Part shown: in pieces, positions 9,200 through 20,900 of the stretch
Layout: every line of letters starts with the position of its first letter
Position numbering within the stretch: the first letter of the stretch is position 1
NCBI GenBank assembly: GCA_003427395.1
Contig: BFEA01000355.1
Coordinates: 894,673 to 928,497 of the forward strand
From: Chara braunii
Lineage: Eukaryota > Streptophyta > Charophyceae > Charales > Characeae
DNA length: 33,825 nt
Reading direction: 5' to 3'
Notes under the pieces: generated by a model
Seen by the model: the letters and a program-made list of their open reading frames with translations, nothing else
The model's database searches: none
What the model was told of the DNA's origin: nothing
Position numbers and translations under genes: made by a program

Positions 9200-12100
9200 A
9201 CGTTATATCTAGATGTGTTTTCGGGATTTCGTTACCGAAATACACTTCGGGATTTTCGGGATTCGATCGATTATATTCCGACGTGGATTCAGGATTTCGT
9301 TACCGAATCACACTTTGTTATTTTTGTGATTCGATTGGTTATATTTCGATGTGGATTCGGGATTTCGTTACCGAATCGCACTTCAGGATTTGCGGGATTC
9401 GACCGGATATATTTAAATGTGTGTTCGGGATTTTGTTACCGAAATACACTTCAGGATTTTAGAGATTCGACCGGATACATCTAGATGTGTTTTCGGGATT
9501 TTGTTACCGGAATACACTTCGGGATTTTCGGGATTCAACCGGTTATATTCCGACGTGGATTCAGGATTTCGTTACCGAATTACACTCCAGGATTTTCGGG
9601 ATTCAATCGATTATAATCCGACGTGGATTCGGGATTTCGTTACCGAATCACAATTCGGGATTTTTGGCATTCGACCGGTTATATTCCGACGTGGATTCGG
9701 GATTTCGTTACCGAATCGCACTTCAGGATTTTCGGGATTCGACCGGTTATATTCCGATGTGGATTCGGGATTTCGTTACCGAATTACTCTTCAGGGTTTT
9801 CGAGATTCAATCGGTTATATTCCGACGTAAATTCAGGATTTCGTTACCGAATCGCACTTCGAAATTTTCGGGATTCGACCGGTTGTATCCCGACGTGGAT
9901 TCGGAATTTCGTTACCGAATCACACTTTGGGATTTTCGTGATTCCGACCGGTTATATCCCGACGGGGATTAGGGATTTCGTTACTGAATTGCACTTCGGG
10001 ATTTTCGGGATTCGATCGGTTCTATCCCGAAGTATTTTCGGGATTTCGTTACCGAAATACACTTAGGGATTTTCAGGATTTACTTAGTATAATTTGTACA
10101 CCCTGTCCCGATGTGGATTCGGGATTTCGTTACCGAATCGCACTTCGGGATTTTTGGGATTCGACCGGTTGTATCACGACGTGGATTCGGGATTTCGTTA
10201 CCGAATTGCACTTCGGGATTTTCGGGATTCGATCGGTTGTATCCCGAAGTGTTTTCAGGATTTCGTTACCGAAATACACTTCACGATTTTCTGGATTTTG
10301 AAAGGTCCCGTTTCTATAATATATCATGAAGTGTGTTCGGGATTTCGTTACCGAAATACACTTCGGGATTTTACCGAGTCCCGTTTCTGTTGTACACCCT
10401 GTCTCGATGTGGATTCATGATTTCGTTACCGAATCGCACTTCTGGATTTTTTGGATTCGACCGGTTATATCACGACGTGGATTCGGGATTTCGTTACCGA
10501 ATTGCACTTCGGGATTCTCGAGATTCAATCGGTTGTATCCCGAAGTGTTTTCGGGATTTCGTTACCGAAATACACTTCGTTATTTTCAGGATTTTGTCGG
10601 GTCCCGTTTCTATAATATATCCCGAAGTGTGTGAGGGATTTTGTTACCGAAATACACTTCCGGATTTTTGGGATTTTACCGAGTCTTGTTTCTGCAATAT
10701 ATCCTGAAGTGTTTTCTCGATTTCGTTACCGAAATACACTTCTTGATTTTCGGGATTTTACCGAGTCTCGTTTCTACAATATATCCCGAAGTGTTTTCGG
10801 GATTTCGTTACCGAAATACACTTCGGGATTTTCTGGATTCGATCGGTTATATTCCGACATGGGTTCGGGATTTCGTTCCCGAATCACACTTCGTGATTTT
10901 CGGGATTCGATCGGTTATATTCCGATGTGGATTCGAGATTTCGTTATCGAATCGCACTTCAGGATTTTCAGTATTCGACCGGATATATGTAGATGTGTTT
11001 TCGGGATTTCCTTACCGGAATACACTTCGGGATTTTCGGGATTCGACCGGATATATCTAGATGTGTTTTCGGGATTTCATTACCGGAATACACTTCGAGA
11101 TTTTTAGGATTCGACCGGTTGTATTCCGACGTGGATTTGGCATTTCGTTACCGAATCGCACTTCAGGATTTTTGGGATTCGACCGGTTATATCCCGACGT
11201 AGATTCGGGATTTTGTTACCGAATTACACGTCTGGATTTTCAGGATTCAATCGGTTATATTCTGACGTGGATTCAGGATTTCGTTACCGAATCACAGTTC
11301 GGGATTTTTAGGAGTCGACCGGTTATATTCCGATGTGGATTCGGGATTTCGTTACCGAATCGCACTTCATGATTTTTCGGGATTCGACCGGTTGTATTTC
11401 GACATGGATTCGGAATTTTCTTACCAAATTACACTTCAGGATTTTCAGGATTCAATCGGTTATATTCCGACGTGGATTCGAGATTTTGTTATCGAACCTC
11501 ACTTCGAGATTTTCGTGATTCGACCGGTTATATCCCAACGTGGATTAGGGATTTCGTTACTGAATTGCACTTCGGAATTTGTAAACTGCACTTCGGGATT
11601 TTCGAGATTCGATCGGTTACATCCTGAAGTGTTTTCGGGATTTCGTTACCGAAATATACTTTGGGATTTTCAGGATTTACTTAGTATTATTTGTACACCC
11701 TGTCTCGATGTGGATTCAGGATTTCGTTACTAAATCGCACTTTGGGATTTTTGGGATTCGACCGGTTATATCACGACGTGGATTCGGGATTTCATTACCG
11801 AATTGCACTTCGGGATTTTCGGGTTTCGATCGGTTATATCCCGAAGTGTTTTCGGGATTTCGTTACCGAAATACACTTCGGGATTTCGGGATTTTTCCGG
11901 GTCTCGTTTCTATAATATATCCCGAAGTGTGTTCGGGATTTTGTTACCGAAGTACACTTTTGGATTTTCGGGATTTTACCGAGTCCCGTTTCTACAATAT
12001 ATCCCGAAGTGTTTTCGGGATTTCATTACCGGAATACACTTCGGGATTTTTGAGATTCGAACGGATATATTTAGATGTGTTTTCGGGATTTCATTACCAG

Positions 12101-14615
12101 AATACACTTCGGGATTTTCGGGATTCAACCGGTTATACTCCGACCTGGATTCGGGATTTCGTTATCGAATTGCACTTCAGGATTTTCGGGATTCGACCGG
12201 TTATATCCCGACGTGGATTCGGTATTGCGTTACCGAATTACACTTCGGGATTTTCGGGATTCAATCGGTTACAATCCGACGTGGATTCGGGATTTCATTA
12301 CCGAATCACAGTTCGGGATTTTCGGCATTTGACCGGTTATATTCCGACATGGATTCGGGATTTCAATACCGAATCGCACTTCAGGATTTTCGGGATTCGG
12401 CCGGTTATATTCCGACGTGGATTCGGGATTTTGTTACCGAATTACACTTCAGGGTTTTCGGGATTCAATCGGTTATATTCCAACGTGGATTCGGGATTTC
12501 GTTACCGAATCGCACTTCGGAATTTTCGGGATTCGACCGATTATATCCCGACGTGGATTCGGGATTTCATGACCGAACCGCACTTCGGGATTTTCGTGAT
12601 TCGACTGGTTATATCCCGACGGGGATTAGGGATTTTGTTACTGAATTGCACTTCGGGATTTTCGGGATTCGATCAGTTTTATCCCGAGGTGTTTTCGGGA
12701 TTTCGTTACCGAAATACACTTCGGGATTTTCAGGATTTACTTAGTATTATTTGTACACCTTGTCTCGATGTGGATTCGGGATTTCGTTACTGAATCGCAC
12801 TTCGGGATTTTTGGGATTCGACCAGTTATATCACGACGTGGATTCGGGATTTCGTTACCGAATTGCACTTCGGGATTTTCAGGATTCGATGGGTTATATC
12901 CCGAAGTGTTTTCGGGATTTTGTTACCGAAATACACTTCAGGATTTTTGGGATTTTGCTGGGTCTCGTTTCTATAATATATCCTGAAGTGTGTTCGGGAT
13001 TTCGTTGCCGAAATACATTTCGGGATTTTCAGGATTTTACCGAGTCCCGTTTCTGTTGTACACCCTGTCCTGATGTGGATTCGGGATTTCATTACCAAAT
13101 CGCACTTCGGGATTTTTTGGATTCGACCGGATATATCACGACGTGGATTCAGGATTTCGTTACTGAATTGCACTTCGGGATTTTCGGGATTCGATCGATT
13201 ATATCCCGAAGTGTTTCCGGGATTTCGTTATCGAAATACACTTCGGGATTTTCGGGATTTCGCTGGGTCTCGTTTCTATAATATATCCCGAAGTGTGTTC
13301 GGGATTTCGTTACCAAAATACACTTCGGGATTTTCGGGATTTTACCTAGTCCTGTTTTTGCAATAAATCCCGAAGTGTTTTCGGGATTTTGTTACGGAAA
13401 CACACTTCTGGATTTTCGGGATTTTACCGAGTCTCGTTTCTACAATATATCCCGAAGTGGTTTCGGGATTTCGTTACCGAAATACACTTCGGGATTTTCT
13501 GGATTCGACCGGTTATATTCTGATATGGATTCGGGATTTCGTTCCCGAATCACACTTCATGATTTTCGGGATTCGATCGGTTATATTCCGATGTGGATTC
13601 GGGATTTCGTTATCGAATCGCAGTTCAGGATTTTCGGGATTTGACCGGATATATCTAGATGTGTTTTCGGGATTTCGTTACCAAGTAGCACTTCGGGATT
13701 TTTCGAGATTCGACCGTATATATCTAGATGCGTTTTCGGGATTTCGTCACCGAAATACACTTCGGGATGTTCAGGATTCGACTGGTTGTATTCCGACGTG
13801 GATTCGGGATTTCGTTACCGAATCGCACTTGAGGATTTTTGGGATTCGACCGGTTGTAACCCGACGTAGATTCGGGATTTCATTACCGAAATACACGTCA
13901 GGATTTTCGGGATTTAATCGGTTATATTCCACCGTAGATTCGGGATTTCGTTACCGAATCACAGTTCGGGATTTTCAGGAGTCCACCGGTTATATTCCGA
14001 TGTGGATTCGGGATTTCGTTACCGAATCGCACTTCAGGATTTTTCGGGATTCGACCGGTTATATTCCGACGTGGATTCGGGATTTTGTTACCGAATTGCA
14101 CTTCGAGATTTTCGGGATTCCATCGGTTATATCCCGAAGTGTTTTCGGGATTTCGTTACCGAAATACACTTCGGGAGTTTGGGATTTTTCCGGGTCTCGT
14201 TTCTATAATATATCTCGAAGTGTGTTCGGGATTTCGTTACCGAAGTACACTTCGGGATTTTCGGGATTTTACCGAGTCCGGTTTCTACAATATATCCCGA
14301 AGTATTGTCGGAATTTCATTACTGAAATAAAGTTCAAGATTTTTGGGATTTTACCGAGTCTCGTTTCTACAATATATCCCGAAGTGTTGATAGCTCAGTA
14401 AGTTAGAGCAGAGGACAGAAAATACCGAAATGCACTTCCGGATTTTCGGGATCTTACTATCTCGTTTCTACAAGAAATCCCGAAGTGTTTTGGGGATTTC
14501 GTTTCCGAAATACATTTCGGGATTTTTAGCATTTAGAGAGTCTCGTTTTTTTTGTTATATCCCGAAGTGTTTTGGGAATTTTGTAATTGAAATACACTCT
14601 GGGATTTTTGGAATT
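9200..14615 (+). repeat. Satellite 1: ~68-bp monomer array with longer variants
   Basis: The core monomer is 68 bp and includes GGGATTTCGTTACCGAAT, GCACTTCGGGATTTTCGGG and ATTCGACCGGTTATAT. A longer variant replaces the last part with a segment ending in GTCCCGTTTCTACAATATAT. A rarer variant carries TTTGTACACCCTGTC and recurs near 10095, 10395, 11695, 12752 and 13060, pointing to higher-order repeats. The consensus plus strand has no TAA, TAG or TGA, so frames as long as 361 codons (11708-12793) exist in several overlapping registers. I do not call them genes. The array covers about 5.4 kb, roughly 70-80 monomers. Confidence 0.95.
14389..14423 (+). pseudogene. Fragment resembling the 5' half of plastid-type tRNA-Phe(GAA)
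   Basis: GATAGCTCAGT, AGAGCAGAGGAC and GAAAAT occur in order and match the D-arm and the left side of the anticodon arm of plastid/bacterial-type trnF-GAA as I know it. The acceptor stem and the whole 3' half are absent. The fragment sits inside a satellite monomer, replacing about 14 bp between CCCGAAGTGTT and ACCGAAAT. Inference: an organellar DNA fragment captured during break repair. Coincidence is unlikely over 35 nt but a database search is needed to fix the source. Confidence 0.55.
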
Positions 14616-14643
14616 TTTCTGATCCCGTTTCAGCGCGTATTCA

Positions 14644-14671
14644 AGAGAGAGAGAGAGAGAGAGAGAGAGAG
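14644..14671. repeat. (AG)n microsatellite
   Basis: About 14 AG dinucleotides lie immediately after the decayed end of satellite 1. Confidence 0.95.
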
Positions 14672-15430
14672 GCCTTGTCTGTTGATGCACTGAATAATTG
14701 TTGTTGAGGAAGTCTTTGTATTGGGCTATCTGTATTATGATTTTTAAACGATTGTTACTGCGCATGTGTTTATCTTTTTCTTTGTGATTGGGTAGCGCTT
14801 GCTCAATGCCACAGCGGTCCACCCTGCAAGTAGCTGCAAGAGTACGGTCTGATTGAAATTTGAGTACCTGGTCCATAACTGGCTTAAAACTAAGTATCAT
14901 AATGCAGTGGTACCTGAATCTAAAAAGGTACTCTCTAACTAGGCTATAAATAAGTATTGACATTTTACTTAATGTTTTTTTATGCAAAGTATAAATGGAC
15001 TGCAAAGCAAGTATGTACGGAGTTGTGTTACCAGTCAAGCCGCATAGGTGCCCTAGCTACACAAGATCCGAGCAAAGTCCAGGTCATTGTGGCATGCGTT
15101 ACTGAATCACAAAGAAAAAGGTAAACACATGCGTAGTAAAAAACCAATACTTATTTGTAGCCTAGTCAGGTCGTGGGTTCAATCCCCATGGTCGCCTATA
15201 GCACTCTTGGTGTCAACCAACTGAGATACTCAGTTGGATCCTCGCAGTCGGTATTAGTAAGGTCTCCAGTCAACACGGGTGTGAGTGAATTGCGTGCGGT
15301 GTGTGGGAGAGTGTTGGCTTTAGACGCTACTTTTACTCGATTGGGGTGGGGAAAGATGAAAAGGGAGGCACAGTTACTTACAAATGTTTGGTCATTGTGT
15401 CAGTCAGGCCCCCACCGGCCACCCCAACCC
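14672..15430. other. No gene seen; unique-looking spacer
   Basis: Mixed-composition sequence between satellite 1 and the first 300-bp direct repeat. Open frames that cross it (for example minus 15038-14526) run into the satellite and the AG tract and look random. The only recognisable item is the tRNA-like segment at 15158-15196. Confidence 0.5.
15158..15196 (+). pseudogene. Decayed tRNA or SINE head with A-box- and B-box-like motifs
   Basis: TAGCCTAGTCAGG (15158-15170) fits a pol III A box / D-arm. Five bases later GGTTCAATCCC (15176-15186) fits a B box. The T-arm is intact: GTGGG-TTCAATC-CCCAT, five pairs including one G-U. The anticodon region expected between the boxes is missing. This is either a tRNA with an internal deletion or a fragment of a tRNA-derived SINE. 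Confidence 0.4.
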
Positions 15431-15740
15431 TTCCCCTTCCTTTGAAGACCATTTTAAAGATAAACCTATAGATGTTGGTCCAATTCCGAGCTATCCTAGA
15501 ATATTAAAAATAAAAAATAAAAGAAAACCGTTTTTCGTTTTTTTTTAGAATTTGTAGTTGTAATTTCCACAATGATTTTTAATTTTTTTTCGCTCCACTT
15601 ATTGTTTTTTTCCCCCCCCTGTTTCCTGTTTTTTTCTAGTTTTTTATTTTTGGATTTTAGTATTAGCAGGTATACTCGAATGCGCGCGTGCTCTCTCTTT
15701 CTCTCTCTCTCGCTCTTTGTATATATATATATCGTCACAA
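15431..15740 (+). repeat. ~300-bp direct repeat, copy 1
   Basis: It aligns with 17602-17905: both begin with CCCCTTCCTT, continue with AAGACCATTTTAAAGATAAACC, share TAGATGTTGGTCCAATT and GAGCTATCCTA, and end in a T-rich stretch followed by TCGAATGC and a CT microsatellite. The pair flanks the TIR element at 15867-17571. It could be LTR-like or a segmental duplication. Confidence 0.8.
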
Positions 15741-16574
15741 ACAGAACTGCCCGGTAAACCGTAGGCAGAGAAAGGGAAGAGGGCAACAAACGAGGGGCTG
15801 TGACAAACTGTTTCGTCGGAGTTTCACCGACTCATCGGGAGGTTGAACCTTCTAAAACCATATATACAGGGTTACCTGACCGAACATTCGGAGGCCCCCG
15901 GGCTGGCCCCCGAACGTTCGGGCGTTCGGGGTCCCGTTCGGGGACCGAACACCTCCAGGTTCGGCCCCCGCCAAAAAATGTTTCGGGGCCTAACAATACG
16001 TTTTTCTTTCTGAATTGTTTTTTGCGAGTTCTCTATGATGTAGCCTACACGCCTATACATTTTGAAGCGATTCTGGTAAGCCAACAAAACATTAAAAATC
16101 GTCAAAGATAGGGGTGTCAAAACGTGCTCACCCACTCACTATTTTGTTTTTTGTCACTTTTAACGTTTTGTTTTCACTTTATTTCGGGGCCTAAAAAAAT
16201 TTATTATTTTTTGAAAAACTTTTAATGAGTTCTTGATTACGTAAACTACATAACTGTAAATTTTCAAGGCATTTTTCAATGTCAAAAAGTAAATAAAAAT
16301 CGGCAAAGATGGCGGTGTCGAAAAGGTGCTGGCACACTCACTCATTTTAATTCTCTTTTTATTTTTCTTATTTTTATCGTAGTCTTTATTTTCTGTATTT
16401 GATTTTTTATTCAAATTTGGTAAAGAATTTGGATGTAGTGCCGGGGCAAATGTTGTTTAGTTTATGTTTCTCCATAACATAGTTTGTTTTCGGAATTTTG
16501 TGAAAACCTGTATTGCACGGCGTACGCGGGTTGCACATACACGCGTACACGTACTCCCGTACGTGGGAATACGC

Positions 16575-16616
16575 AAAAAAAAAAAAAAACAAAAAAAAAA
16601 AAAAAAAAAAAAAAAA
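16575..16616 (+). repeat. Poly-A tract
   Basis: About 41 A residues with a single C, directly downstream of a GTACG-rich stretch inside the TIR element. It could be a retroposon tail but no retroposon body was recognised upstream. Confidence 0.9.
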
Positions 16617-16906
16617 GTCATCGAAAAAATCATAAAAATAATTATGTTATGAAAAATGATATTTCAAACAACTTTTGTTGAGACTCATCGCCAAATTCTA
16701 TACATAACTCGAGTGAAAAATCAAAGACACAAAACACAAACAAATTAAAATAAAAACTTTTAAAATTAGGAAAAAATAGAAAAATAAAAACAAACTTCTG
16801 TAACAAATACATATACAGAAACATGATACAAACAACTTTTCCCTGGGAGTCATCCCCGAATTCCCAATCCAACTCGAGTAAGAAATTAAAAACTGAAAAA
16901 AAAAGT

Positions 16907-17172
16907 AATATTATCTAGGCTACCAGAGTGGCCCGGGGTCACTTGCCTGGCCGGGGAAAAAGAAACAAAAAAAACAACAAAATGAAGAATTTTGATGTAC
17001 CCCTGAGGCAAAAGTTGTTCAGTTTATTTCTCTGCATAACGTAGTTTTTTTTTCCCGATTTTTAGGGATTTTTTTTATTTTTTTATTTTTTTGCTGGGAC
17101 CTTCCTTAGTCCTTGCACGGGCTAGCCACCCGGGACCCGGACGGCCCGGCTGGTAGCCTAGAATATTATCAT
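16907..17172. mobile_element. Nested MITE-like element with ~20-bp terminal inverted repeats
   Basis: The left end contains TCTAGGCTACCAG (16914-16926) preceded by AT-rich bases. The right end, read in reverse complement, contains TTCTAGGCTACCAG (17150-17163) after similar AT-rich bases. GGCCCGG motifs follow inside both ends. The length of about 265 bp and absence of coding fit a MITE inserted in the larger element. Confidence 0.5.
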
Positions 17173-17313
17173 AATAATTAAAAAATTATTTTAAAGTTTT
17201 TTTTAAGGTTTTTTATTTTTAAATCAAGATTGGTTGGGAATTCAGGTATGACTCCCAGGTAAATGTTGTCTGTATCATTATTCTGCACAACAAAAGTTTT
17301 TTTCAGATTTTTT

Positions 17314-17346
<33 letters not shown>

Positions 17347-17354
17347 GTACGTGT

Positions 17355-17399
17355 NNNNNNNNNNNNNNNNNNNNNNNNNNNNNNNNNNNNNNNNNNNNN
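17355..17399. other. Assembly gap (45 N)
   Basis: A run of 45 undetermined bases follows a poly-T tract and GTACGTGT. It lies within the interior of the TIR element, so copy number and length there are uncertain. Confidence 1.
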
Positions 17400-17601
17400 T
17401 TTCTGCATAATGTTTGTTTTTTTCGGAATTGTTTGAAAACTTGTTTTTTGTTTTTTGTTTTTTTTTTGGCTCCGCGTTCGGCCCTAATGGCCGAACGCCT
17501 TCCGAAGGGGTCTCGTACGTTCGGGCGTTCGGGTTCGGGCGTTCGGCCCGTCCCGAACGCCGGCAACTCTGTATATATATATGACGCACACCCGCGGCCC
17601 C

Positions 17602-17839
17602 TTCCTTCAAAGACCATTTTAAAGATAAACCTTTAGATGTTGGTCCAATTTCGAGCTATCCTAAGATATTAAAAAAATAGTATTAAAAAAACCTTTTTAC
17701 TTGTTTTTTAAAGATTTGTAGTTCTATTTTTCACAATAAATTTTTATTTTTTTCCCCCTTTTCCCCCTGTTTCGTTTGTTTTGCTAAGTTTTTTTTTTTG
17801 ACTTTCAGTATTAGTAGTTAAATAGTCGAATGCACTCAT

Positions 17840-17903
<64 letters not shown>

Positions 17904-17905
17904 TT
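17602..17905 (+). repeat. ~300-bp direct repeat, copy 2
   Basis: Second copy of the segment at 15431-15740, in the same orientation, starting 30 bp after the right end of the TIR element. It ends in a much longer CT microsatellite. Confidence 0.8.
17841..17898. repeat. (CT)n microsatellite
   Basis: About 58 bp of CT dinucleotides at the end of direct repeat copy 2, adjoining satellite 2. It is the mirror image of the AG tract that adjoins satellite 1. Confidence 0.95.
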
Positions 17906-17972
17906 CTCTTTCACACTCTCTCACTCTTTCATGCGAATCGAGCCTCGCTCAAGTTGGTCCACACAACCCCTC

Positions 17973-20900
17973 CGAATACACTTTGGAATATAACGCACAA
18001 ACAGGATTAAGTAATTGAAACTCTCGTTGTGTATTTCAAAAAATAAAACACTAAAAACACTTCGGGATATAACATAGAAACGAGACTAAGTAAATCCCGA
18101 AAATCCCAAAGTCTATTTCGGTAACGAAACACTGAACATACTTCGGGATATAACATAGAAACGAGACTAATTAAATCCCGAAAATCCCGAAGTCTGTTTC
18201 GGTAATGAAACACCGAACATACGTCGGGATGTCACATACCCAATCAAGTAAAATGACGAAGTAAACTCCGAAAATCCCGACGTGTATTTTGGTAACGAAA
18301 CACCGAAAACACTTCGAGATATAACGTAGAAACGAGACTCAGTAAATTCCAAAAATCCTGAAGTGTATTTCGATAACGAAACACCGAAAACACTTCTGGA
18401 TATAACGTAGAAACGAGACAAAGTAAATCCCAAAAATCCCGAAGTATATTTCAGTAACGAAACACCGAAAACACTTTGGGATATAACGTAGAAACGAGAC
18501 TAAGTAAATTCCGAAAAAATCCTGAAGTGTATTTCGGTAACAAAACATCAAAAACACTTCGGGATATAATATAGAAACGAGACTTCGAAAATCCCGAAGT
18601 GTATTTTAGTAACCAAGCACCAAAAACACTTCAGGATATAACATAGAAACGATACCAAGTAAATCTTGAAAACCCCCGAAGTCAATTTTGGTAACGAAAC
18701 ACTAAAAACACTTTGGGATATAACATAGAAACGAGACTAAGTAAATCCTAAAAATGCCGAAGTGCATTTCGGTAACGAAACACCGAATAAACGTCCAGAT
18801 ATAATATGCTAGATCAAGCAATATGACTAAGTAAGATCCTGAAAATCCCGGAGTGTATTTCGGTAACGAAACACGGAATACACGTCGGAATATAATATCC
18901 TAGATCAAGCAAAATGACTAAGTAAGATCCCGAAAATCCCGAAGTGTATTTCGATAACGAAACACCGAACACACGTCCGGAAATAATATGTAAGATCAAT
19001 CAAAATGATTAAGTAAAATCCCGAAAATCCTGAAGTGTATTTCGGTAACGAAATACCGAATACACGTCGGGATATAATATGCTAGATCAAGCAAAATGAC
19101 AAAGTAAAATTTTGACAATCTCGAAGTGTATTTCGGTAACGAAACACCGAATACATGTCGGGATATAATATGCTACGTCAAGCAAAATGACAAAGTGAAA
19201 TCTAGAAAATCCCGAAGTGTATTTTGGTAACGAAACACTGAATACACGTCGGGATATATTATGCTAGATCAACCAAAATGACCAAGTAAAATTCCAAAAA
19301 TCCCGAAGTGTAATCGGTAACGAAACACCGAATACACGTCGGGATATAATATGCTAGATTAAGCAAAATGACTAAGTAAAATCCTGAAAATCCCGAAGTG
19401 TATTTCAGTAACGAAAGACCGAATACACGTTGGGATATATCAAGCAAAATGATTACGTAAAATCCTAAAAATCCTGAAGTGTATTTCGGTAAAGAAACAC
19501 CGAATACACGTCGGGATATAATATGTTAGATCAAGCAAAATGACTAAGTAAAATCCTGAAAATGCCGAAGTGTATTTCGGTAACGAAACACCGAATACAC
19601 GTTGGGATATAATATGTTCGATCAAGAAAAATGACTAAGTAAAATCTTGAAAATCCCGAACTGTACGTCGGTAACGAAACACAGAATACACGTCGGGATA
19701 TAATATGCTAGATCAAGCAAAATGACTAAGTAAAATATCGAAAATCCCGAAGTGTATTTCGGTGACGAAACACCGAACACATGTCGGGATATAATATGTT
19801 AGATCAAGCAATCGAATATACGCCGGGATATAATATGTTAGATCAAGCAAAATGACTAAGTAAAATCCCGAGCAGGATTTCGGTAACGAAACACCAAATA
19901 CACGTCGGGATATAATATGCTAGATCAAGCCAAATGACCAAGTAAAATCTTGAAAATCTCGAAGTGTCTTTTGGTAGCGAAACACCGAATAGACGTCGGG
20001 ATATAATATGCTAAATCAAGCAAACCGACTAAGTAAAATTTCGAAAATTCCGAAGACTATTTCAATAACGAAACACCAAATACAGGTCGGGATATAATAT
20101 GCTAGATCAAACAAAACGACTATATAAAATCCCGAAAATCCCGAAGTGTATTTCGGTAAAGAAACACCGAATACACGTCGGGATATATCAAGCAAAATGA
20201 CTATGTAAAATCTCGAAAATTCTAAAGTGTTTTTCGATAACGAAACACCGAATACATGTCAGGATATAATATGCTAGATCAAGCAAAATGACTAAGGAAA
20301 ATCTCGAAAATCCTGAAGTGTATTTCGGTAACAAAACACCGAATACATGTCGGGATAGAATATGCTAGATCAAGCAAAATGACGAAGTAAAATTCCGAAA
20401 ATCCCGAAGTGTATTTCAGTAACGAAACACCGAACACACGTCGGGATATAATATGCTAGATCAAACAAAATGACTAAGTAAAATCCTGAAAATCCCGAAG
20501 TGTATTTCGGTAATGAAACTACGAATACACGTCAGGATATAATATGCTAGATCAAACAAAATGACTAAGTAAAATCCCAAAAATCCCGAAGTGTATTTCG
20601 GTAACGAAACACCGAATACACGTCGGGATATAATATTCTAGATCAAACAAAATGAATAAGTAAAATCCCGAAAATCACGAAGTGTATTTCGGTAAAGAAA
20701 CACCAAATACATGTCGGGATATATCAAGCAAAATGACTAAGTAAGATCTCGAAAATCCTGAAGTGTATTTCGGTAAAGAAATACCGAATACACGTCGGGA
20801 TATAATCTGCTAGATCAAGCAACATGACTAAATAAATCCTGAAAGGTATTGTCACTTAATGAGCGTGTTTGTCTTAGGTATACCATATATAAGACTCTTT

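Larger units (their letters stand above)
15867..17571. mobile_element. Nonautonomous hAT-like DNA transposon (~1.7 kb, noncoding)
   Basis: The left end reads CAGGGTTACC and the reverse complement of the right end reads CAGAGTTGCC, an 8/10 match of short terminal inverted repeats. The flanking 8-mers are CATATATA (left) and TATATATA (right), a 7/8 match consistent with an 8-bp target duplication as in hAT elements, though the site is TA-rich. Both ends carry dense subterminal GTTCGGG/CCCGAAC motifs, also hAT-like. There is no transposase frame. The interior has at least six copies of a ~60-bp module in both orientations, a long A run (16575-16616) and an assembly gap. Confidence 0.6.

Noticed and set aside
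11708-12793. 361-codon open frame (and similar frames of 313 and 314 codons) in satellite 1
   Set aside because: They arise because the 68-bp monomer lacks plus-strand stops; overlapping long frames exist in all registers with no domain or start signal, so they are not called as genes.
14526-15038. 170-codon minus-strand open frame
   Set aside because: It runs from unique sequence through an AG microsatellite (Ser-Leu repeat in translation) into satellite, so it is almost certainly not coding.
16642-16872. Minus frame with repeated EFGD-SQ-K words, looking like a small repeat protein
   Set aside because: The repeats are the inverted copies of the ~60-bp DNA module of the TIR element; the rest is Phe/Leu-rich from A/T runs.
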